The notes under the pieces were generated by a model. The model was not told the origin of the DNA. It did not search any database and was given only the letters and a program-made list of their open reading frames with translations. Shown here in pieces: positions 15,200-19,732 of a stretch of DNA of 19,732 nucleotides; position 1 is the first letter of the stretch, and the number at the start of each line of letters is the position of its first letter. The stretch spans positions 1-19,732 of the forward strand of contig JAIXVN010000535.1 in NCBI GenBank assembly GCA_027483005.1, read 5' to 3'. Both the position numbers and the translations under genes were made by a program. The stretch comes from Verrucomicrobiaceae bacterium. GTDB lineage: Bacteria > Verrucomicrobiota > Verrucomicrobiia > Verrucomicrobiales > Akkermansiaceae.

Positions 15200-17479
15200 T
15201 CATGTTGATGAATGCGTATTCGGAGATAAGATGTTGAGCCACGGATGTCGGTCCTGTAAATGACAAATTATGGAAGCAACCTTGTCTGCCTGCATCATGG
15301 TCGTGTTCATCATGGACTCTTCGTGGGCTCTGTACTCGGCCAGTGGCTCGCCCGGGACCCAATTTCCCCAGAGGCCAAGACTCGCTAGCTTGCACCATAG
15401 GTCATAATCCTCCCAGCCTGTCCTTGTCGTGTCATAGCCCCCTGTTGCTGCCCATGCGCTACGTGCCACCATGGCCATCGCATCCACGTAGTTGCCGCCG
15501 ATGAGCCGAAGGGGATTCCACTCAAGATTGCTCATTAGGTGTGAATGGGCGCCGAAGCACTGAATGGTGGGATAGACAAATGAAGCGCTGCTGGTGGCGT
15601 TTTCTAAACAACGCTCTATGCACTGTGGGCGTAGCCGGTTGTCCGCATCAAGAATCATCACCCACTCTGTCTCAGCTATTGCAAATCCAAGGTTGCGGGC
15701 GCTACCAAGACCGGAGTTTTCGGCGGTCTGTACAACCATCAATCGATTGAATGAGTCCGAATTCGCCCTACTCCATGATAGGGCAGTCTCCAGAGATCCG
15801 TCTGTGCTACAGTCATCGACGATCACAAGGTCCAAGGGCCTTGCCGTTTGGGCCAATGCCGACTCGAGAGCCTCTATCACGAAACTTTTATAGTTAAACA
15901 AAGTCACCATCACAGTTGCTCGTGCTTCGAGATGCGTGGATTTTGAATAGACTTTTTCGTAGTCTGGGATGCATGGTGGTACATTCAGTTGGTGAGAGCG
16001 CGCTGCGGCCACGAAAGGAAAATGTCTATACAGGTTGCTACGGTCCTCAGACAAACTCACCAAGGAAGAAATCTCATGGCGCAAGCGCTCGGGGCCGAAC
16101 GCCCATTGCACATGACAGTTCGCGACCATGCCGAGGCGGTTTCTGGTCTTGTGACTGGAGATCAGCAGTTCCAAGCAATCTTCCCATTCGCGAGGTGTTG
16201 ATGCGAGCAGGCCACTCTTGCCGTTAGATATTGCTCTTCCGAAAGGGCCCGTCGGGGATGCTATCGTCGGCACGCGGCAAAGAGATGCTTCAAAGAACTT
16301 AAGCTCGCTCTTTGCTTCGCAAAAAACATTTCCTGCCTCAAGGGGAGCCAAGTTGATGTCAAAGCGCGCAATTTCATGCGGCAGGTCTTCCAATGTCACG
16401 GAAAGTCTCCACTCGATTTGCGATTGCAGTTCGCATAGACGCGGGAATTCAGAAATCTCAAGGATGCTTTGATTATGATCGTATGATCGGAACAGAACCA
16501 GACGACACTCTGGGTGCCTGCTGAGCGAGTCGGCCACGGCGTCGGCGCAGAGGGCAAAATCCTTTTGGTGTGTACGACTTCCACTGGCATAACCGATGCG
16601 GACCAGGCTGTCTTGGCGGGTTTCGTCGAAAGAAAAACGTGCCGTGCGGGAGACGGACCTTGTGGGAGAATCGAAAGTGTTTGGTATGACGAGTGCGGGT
16701 TTGCCAGCTCTTCGCATGTGGGTGGCCAGTTCTTCCGTAGGCGCAATACAAAGGTCGGCATGGTCCATAGTCTGCCTGATTTCACTGTAAATGATCCGCA
16801 CCTCCTCCTCGGTGAGACCTTGCGATCGAATGCCGTCGACCACAGAAACCCGAGCTATCTCCGGGGCAAACATAAGGTCGTCCACATCAAAGATAATTTT
16901 TGCACCAGACTCGCGCGCTGTGGTGATTGCGGTGGAGATGGCCGAGGACCAGCGTGCTCGCCAAATGATCAACAAATGTGAGCGCTTGATGGCGTTGATG
17001 TGTTCAAAGACTGATTCAGGTTTAATCCACTGGGCTTCGAGACCGAGAGAGCGTGCAGCTGCGATTGGCCTTATGACTCGGTAATGGTGACCTGGTGTGT
17101 CGCTCTCGCCCGATATCCAGATCATGTTGAAGGGGTGTTGGCTGCGGTGCGCACTATGCTGGCCCGGGTGGTGTGAAGCAGATAAAGCTGCAATGTCCCT
17201 GTTCTGTGGCCTACATAAGTTTTTGCCAATTAGCATGTAATGGTCTTCTGGTGACATCCCTGAAATGGTTACATCGGGATACGAAGCGGCGTAGAATTCG
17301 GGATCGAAATCGGCTGGTAACTTCATAGGCATTGATTTTTGTAATCTGCTGAACGGTGACTGCTTTCTCACCAGAGGAATTCCGGTGAGTGTGCGCCTGT
17401 CGTTTGAACGAGGCTCGAAAGACTTCACAGATTGCGGTAGCTTTTTTGTGATTGCCTTCGCCAGATTGAGATCGTTCAA
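15200..17479 (-). CDS. Dual-domain glycosyltransferase (GT-B plus GT2) with YPDV module
   Basis: This 759-aa protein fuses two transferases and could add two successive sugars. Residues 57-95 carry the locus-wide module (FDPEFYAASYPDVT, DHYMLIGKNLCRPQN). Residues 117-470 are a GT-B-like domain: IWISGESDTPGHHYRVIRP (120-138), IIFDVDDLMFAP (195-206), IGYASGSRTHQKDF (295-308), FCEAKSELKFFEASLCRVPT (386-405). Residues 522-740 are a GT2 domain: VMVTLFNYKSFVIEALES (523-540), VIVDDCSTDGS (552-562), VMILDADNRLRPQ (607-619), GYDTTRTGWEDYDLWCKLAS (681-700). The 17479 start is TTG; the first ATGs in frame are at 17332 and 17326 (residues 50 and 52). The frame is open upstream to a TAA, so the start is uncertain and residues 1-49 may be untranslated. 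GC is lower than in the GT4/GT2 genes. Confidence 0.87.
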   Translation of the reverse strand: MNDLNLAKAITKKLPQSVKSFEPRSNDRRTLTGIPLVRKQSPFSRLQKSMPMKLPADFDPEFYAASYPDVTISGMSPEDHYMLIGKNLCRPQNRDIAALSASHHPGQHSAHRSQHPFNMIWISGESDTPGHHYRVIRPIAAARSLGLEAQWIKPESVFEHINAIKRSHLLIIWRARWSSAISTAITTARESGAKIIFDVDDLMFAPEIARVSVVDGIRSQGLTEEEVRIIYSEIRQTMDHADLCIAPTEELATHMRRAGKPALVIPNTFDSPTRSVSRTARFSFDETRQDSLVRIGYASGSRTHQKDFALCADAVADSLSRHPECRLVLFRSYDHNQSILEISEFPRLCELQSQIEWRLSVTLEDLPHEIARFDINLAPLEAGNVFCEAKSELKFFEASLCRVPTIASPTGPFGRAISNGKSGLLASTPREWEDCLELLISSHKTRNRLGMVANCHVQWAFGPERLRHEISSLVSLSEDRSNLYRHFPFVAAARSHQLNVPPCIPDYEKVYSKSTHLEARATVMVTLFNYKSFVIEALESALAQTARPLDLVIVDDCSTDGSLETALSWSRANSDSFNRLMVVQTAENSGLGSARNLGFAIAETEWVMILDADNRLRPQCIERCLENATSSASFVYPTIQCFGAHSHLMSNLEWNPLRLIGGNYVDAMAMVARSAWAATGGYDTTRTGWEDYDLWCKLASLGLWGNWVPGEPLAEYRAHEESMMNTTMMQADKVASIICHLQDRHPWLNILSPNTHSST

Positions 17480-17605
17480 GGTGACAAGGTCATCTTGTGT
17501 GAACGCTTCAATTTCGATTGTGTTTGGAGCGAACTTTTGATGGATAATCTTAGCGTGATGTTACGCAGGATTTCGCTCCACAAGAGCGGATGGGCAGAAT
17601 TTTCG

Positions 17606-17635
17606 TCCACGCAAGAACAAGGGTGTTTGCGTGGA
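17606..17635. repeat. 9-bp perfect inverted repeat
   Basis: TCCACGCAA and TTGCGTGGA pair perfectly across a 12-nt loop, upstream of the dual glycosyltransferase gene. It has no T-run. A regulatory hairpin or operator is possible; chance occurrence is not excluded. Confidence 0.5.
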
Positions 17636-17743
17636 AGCTCCAGGTTAACGCGATGGAGAGAAAACTCTTTTACCAAAAAAGGTTCCGAGCAATGTGATAT
17701 GCGCGCGGAATGGTTGCTTCTTGGGACAATGCCTCGGTTGCGG

Positions 17744-17759
17744 TTGAGAATAATCTCAA
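17744..17759. repeat. Short hairpin just after the sulfotransferase stop
   Basis: TTGAGA and TCTCAA form a 6-bp stem with a 4-nt loop, 7 nt downstream of the sulfotransferase stop codon on the minus strand. The stem is AT-rich and lacks a T-run, so it would be a poor terminator but may protect the mRNA 3' end. Confidence 0.4.
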
Positions 17760-17766
17760 ATTGGAT

Positions 17767-19539
17767 TCAAGATACTTTTCTTTTTTCTTGTTTCCCATAC
17801 AAAATGTAGTGAACGAAAGGATTTATTTTATTCTTGTCATTTCTTACATCGGGGTATCGATCGAGATATCTGCCAGTATTGAACGATGCGTTTGGATTGC
17901 GGCCTTCACTAGCCCCAAATAATAGATAGTGACGTATTGGGTCTGCTTTTCGTGTAGCCACATCAGGATAGGCTTGTAAATAAAAATCTTCATCAAAAAG
18001 CCCTGATCTTAGTATGATTTCTCGGTGATTCCGCAATACGCGCTCTTGTTTGCTCAGCTTTTTAAGCAGCTGGTTTGGCAACCGCAGGGGTGCGGTTATT
18101 TTCCAAGAGATCGATTTCTTCAGTTTGGTGTTGTCGGCCACTGCGACTCCGCCTCGCTCTTCGCTGGCAAGGTACATTTTCGATAACTCCGCCAATTCGC
18201 GGAAGCGCTCATGGATGTTGATCTTAAGATTGGCACACTCCTCGTCCCGTTGGCGAATGAGTTCAGACAGCGTGTTTTTTTGTTGTGTAAGCTCGTGGAT
18301 TGCAGCTTGCTGGAGCGTCCATTCTTCGCGCCGATTTTCGATTTCTTGGGTCAGTCGGGCGAGTTCATTTTCCAGCAACTGGCGTTGCTGGGATGCTTCG
18401 TGGGTAAAGGATTCGAGTTCATGGGATAGATGGGACAGTTGATCGCGGTGGTGGGCGACCTCACCGACAAGCCTCGCAAGCTCCTGTGACAGGTATTCCT
18501 TCTCGGCTGACACTTCTGCCAACCGCTGTCGTTGGCCGGCCGACCTTTCCCCCTCCAATGCGGCATTTAACTCATTGGCGCGCTGATTGGCACGATTGGA
18601 GTTGATGAATAATCGATCAAATTCCAGAAATCCCGGCTGGAGTGCTGACATCCATTTTTGACAGTGTTCTACAATCTTTGCCGTTTTTTTGACATTCTGA
18701 GTATCTGCGGCCGCTAAGAGCGACTCGTAAAGCTCGATGGCTAGGGGGGGGAGGTCTGTCTCCAAGGCCAAATCCTGGCTTTGAAGGCTGCTATGCCGTA
18801 GATCCTTATCAAAGAATGACGAGGTAAAGCGATGCACTTGCTCCTCGAAGTCTTCCGGAAATGGGAGTGCTAGTTTCTGGGCAACACCACTGAGGGATTT
18901 GGCGGGACTCGCAAAAATCTCGTCATATTGTACAAAGGCAACGGGTAGTTCTTGAATGCAGGATAAAATTGAGAGCCAGTAATTGACAAACAGCAGGCCT
19001 CCATGAGTCAGAGATAAGCCCTGCGATTTGGATAAAGAGCGGACAACGCTCAAGGGGTCACGCACCGCACATACCACCTTCACATTGAAACCGGCGTGTT
19101 GGAAGACAGAAAGCCAGAATGGGAGAAGAATCCCAATCCTCGGCTCCTTGAGCACGGAGAGTGAATTTGAAAGCGGGTAGTTTTTCCTGAGAACTTCCAG
19201 GGCCTGAAGTGCATATTTGCCACGATCCGCAGTATTCAGGGATGTCCAGTCGACAAAGCCCGTGCTGTGCCAGGCACGCCCCAAGCGCGGCAAGAGGCTT
19301 CCTTCGTTGAACGTGTAGATTTCCTGATCCTCAAAATACCCATGCGGATTGCCTTCCGTGGCCGACATCAATCGTCCTGAGTTCTGCGCGCCCAAGCATT
19401 CCAGAAGACGCGCTGTCACACTGGTGCCAGAGCGGTGCATGCCTAGGACGAGAAGCATGGTGGGCTTTATCGCCAGTCCATTGTCGGCAGGGACCGTCTT
19501 AAGTTTGCATTTCTTGGTGGTTTTGAGGTTCGCTGGCAT
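17767..19539 (-). CDS. Sulfotransferase-like / coiled-coil / YPDV-module fusion protein
   Basis: The 590-aa protein starts with a P-loop sulfotransferase domain (27-250). The PAPS 5'-phosphosulfate loop is LVLGMHRSGTSVTARLLE (30-47), and the 3'-phosphate region is VVCAVRDPLSVVRSLSKSQG (155-174); HGYFEDQEI (66-74) is also typical. Residues 315-460 are a long coiled coil rich in Glu/Gln/Arg/Leu heptads. SISWKITAPLR (476-486), a motif common beside coiled coils in surface-glycan proteins, follows. Residues 513-590 hold two tandem YPDV modules (LFDEDFYLQAYPDVA, HYLLFGASEGRNPN, YLDRYPDVR, HYILYGKQE). It may sulfate a capsule sugar using PAPS, but related P-loop proteins of glycan loci are untested. 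ATG 19539 is chosen; a GTG at 19572 would add 11 residues. An IS30 end lies about 65-100 bp upstream. Confidence 0.85.
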   Translation of the reverse strand: MPANLKTTKKCKLKTVPADNGLAIKPTMLLVLGMHRSGTSVTARLLECLGAQNSGRLMSATEGNPHGYFEDQEIYTFNEGSLLPRLGRAWHSTGFVDWTSLNTADRGKYALQALEVLRKNYPLSNSLSVLKEPRIGILLPFWLSVFQHAGFNVKVVCAVRDPLSVVRSLSKSQGLSLTHGGLLFVNYWLSILSCIQELPVAFVQYDEIFASPAKSLSGVAQKLALPFPEDFEEQVHRFTSSFFDKDLRHSSLQSQDLALETDLPPLAIELYESLLAAADTQNVKKTAKIVEHCQKWMSALQPGFLEFDRLFINSNRANQRANELNAALEGERSAGQRQRLAEVSAEKEYLSQELARLVGEVAHHRDQLSHLSHELESFTHEASQQRQLLENELARLTQEIENRREEWTLQQAAIHELTQQKNTLSELIRQRDEECANLKINIHERFRELAELSKMYLASEERGGVAVADNTKLKKSISWKITAPLRLPNQLLKKLSKQERVLRNHREIILRSGLFDEDFYLQAYPDVATRKADPIRHYLLFGASEGRNPNASFNTGRYLDRYPDVRNDKNKINPFVHYILYGKQEKRKVS

Positions 19540-19599
19540 ACACTTTATTTCAGACAATGATAAATTTAACACGGCAATGACAGGAGATGCACGACGGAC

Positions 19600-19639
19600 C
19601 CGATGTTTTTAATCCCGAGTTCAAGAGTGAAGTGCACCG
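19600..19639 (-). repeat. Probable IS30 element end (terminal inverted repeat region)
   Basis: The sequence following the transposase stop (GGTGCACTTCACTCTTGAAC, then TCGGGATTAAAAACATC) has the position and character of an IS30-family right end: a TGCACTT...TTGAA-like stretch directly after the gene. The left end is outside the window, so the exact boundary and any target duplication cannot be fixed. Confidence 0.5.
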
Positions 19640-19732
19640 TTAGAGAGCTTCGTTGAAGACCTCTTCTGGCGTGCGGTAGCCGAGGCGTTTGCGTGGTCTT
19701 GTGTTGAGCTTGCGGGCGATCGCATCGCAGGC
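19640..19732 (-). CDS. IS30-family transposase, C-terminal end (runs off window)
   Basis: The last 30 residues and stop of an open frame entering from the right edge read ACDAIARKLNTRPRKRLGYR, then TPEEVFNEAL. The pattern LNxRPRKRLGYRTPxEVF is the standard C-terminus of IS30-family transposases, which are DDE enzymes that move the element by copy-out/paste-in. Whether the rest is intact cannot be seen. It marks the upstream edge of the polysaccharide locus. Confidence 0.85.
   Translation of the reverse strand, partial: ACDAIARKLNTRPRKRLGYRTPEEVFNEAL

Larger units (their letters stand above)
17480..17766. other. Intergenic region with inverted repeats
   Basis: These 287 bp lie between the sulfotransferase stop and the dual glycosyltransferase start. 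Two perfect inverted repeats are present (listed separately). One minus frame (17476-17676, TTG start, 66 aa) is open but has no recognisable features and overlaps the next start by 4 bp; I do not accept it as a gene. No good promoter was seen. Confidence 0.5.

Noticed and set aside
17476..17676. Minus-strand 66-codon frame overlapping the dual glycosyltransferase start
   Set aside because: TTG start, no ribosome binding site, no recognisable features; the 4-bp overlap is with another uncertain TTG start, so it carries little weight.
1..19732. CRISPR array, tRNA or rRNA genes
   Set aside because: No spaced direct-repeat array, tRNA-like cloverleaf or conserved rRNA sequence was seen on either strand when reading by eye.

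Overview
The window looks like chromosomal DNA of a Gram-negative bacterium, most probably a Verrucomicrobiota member (Luteolibacter/Haloferula-like). This is inferred from a TonB-dependent receptor beside a secreted sialidase, Kdo-type capsule genes, weak Shine-Dalgarno sequences, and an IS4-type transposase scrap resembling elements I remember from that phylum. No marker gene is present, so the phylum call is tentative.

Left part (1-5.8 kb), glycan foraging: the N-terminal 426 residues of a TonB-dependent receptor run leftward off the window edge. A 467-bp divergent intergenic region carries an 11-bp-spaced direct repeat resembling a Pho box. Next is a rightward 771-aa secreted protein of unknown family, convergent after 21 bp with a leftward GH33-type sialidase that has a signal peptide, a FRIP motif and five Asp boxes.

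Middle (5.9-7.6 kb), a boundary: a leftward DUF2279-type envelope protein, then about 530 bp without an intact gene but with a possible decayed coding fragment.

Right part (7.6-19.6 kb), a surface-polysaccharide locus, all leftward. In transcription order it runs: sulfotransferase/coiled-coil fusion, 759-aa dual glycosyltransferase, Trm112-like/SAM methyltransferase, RgpF-type protein, GT2, GT4, a single-module KpsC-like Kdo transferase, an unrecognised 50-aa ORF, a KpsS-like Kdo transferase, and an 82-aa membrane protein. KpsC and KpsS together indicate a poly-beta-Kdo linker on a lipid anchor, as in ABC-transporter-dependent capsules. The other enzymes would build and decorate (methyl, possibly sulfate) the repeat chain. 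Export genes (KpsM/T/E/D) and Kdo/CMP-Kdo synthesis genes are not in the window. ATGA and TAATG overlaps link RgpF/GT2, ORF50/KpsS and KpsS/82-aa protein. A near-consensus sigma70-type promoter lies before the methyltransferase.

Mobile DNA flanks and interrupts the locus: an IS4-type transposase fragment lies between the methyltransferase and RgpF genes, and the 3' end of an IS30-family transposase lies at the right edge. A short 'YPDV...HYL..G..EGR.PN' module recurs in three proteins of the locus, which suggests assembly by domain shuffling.
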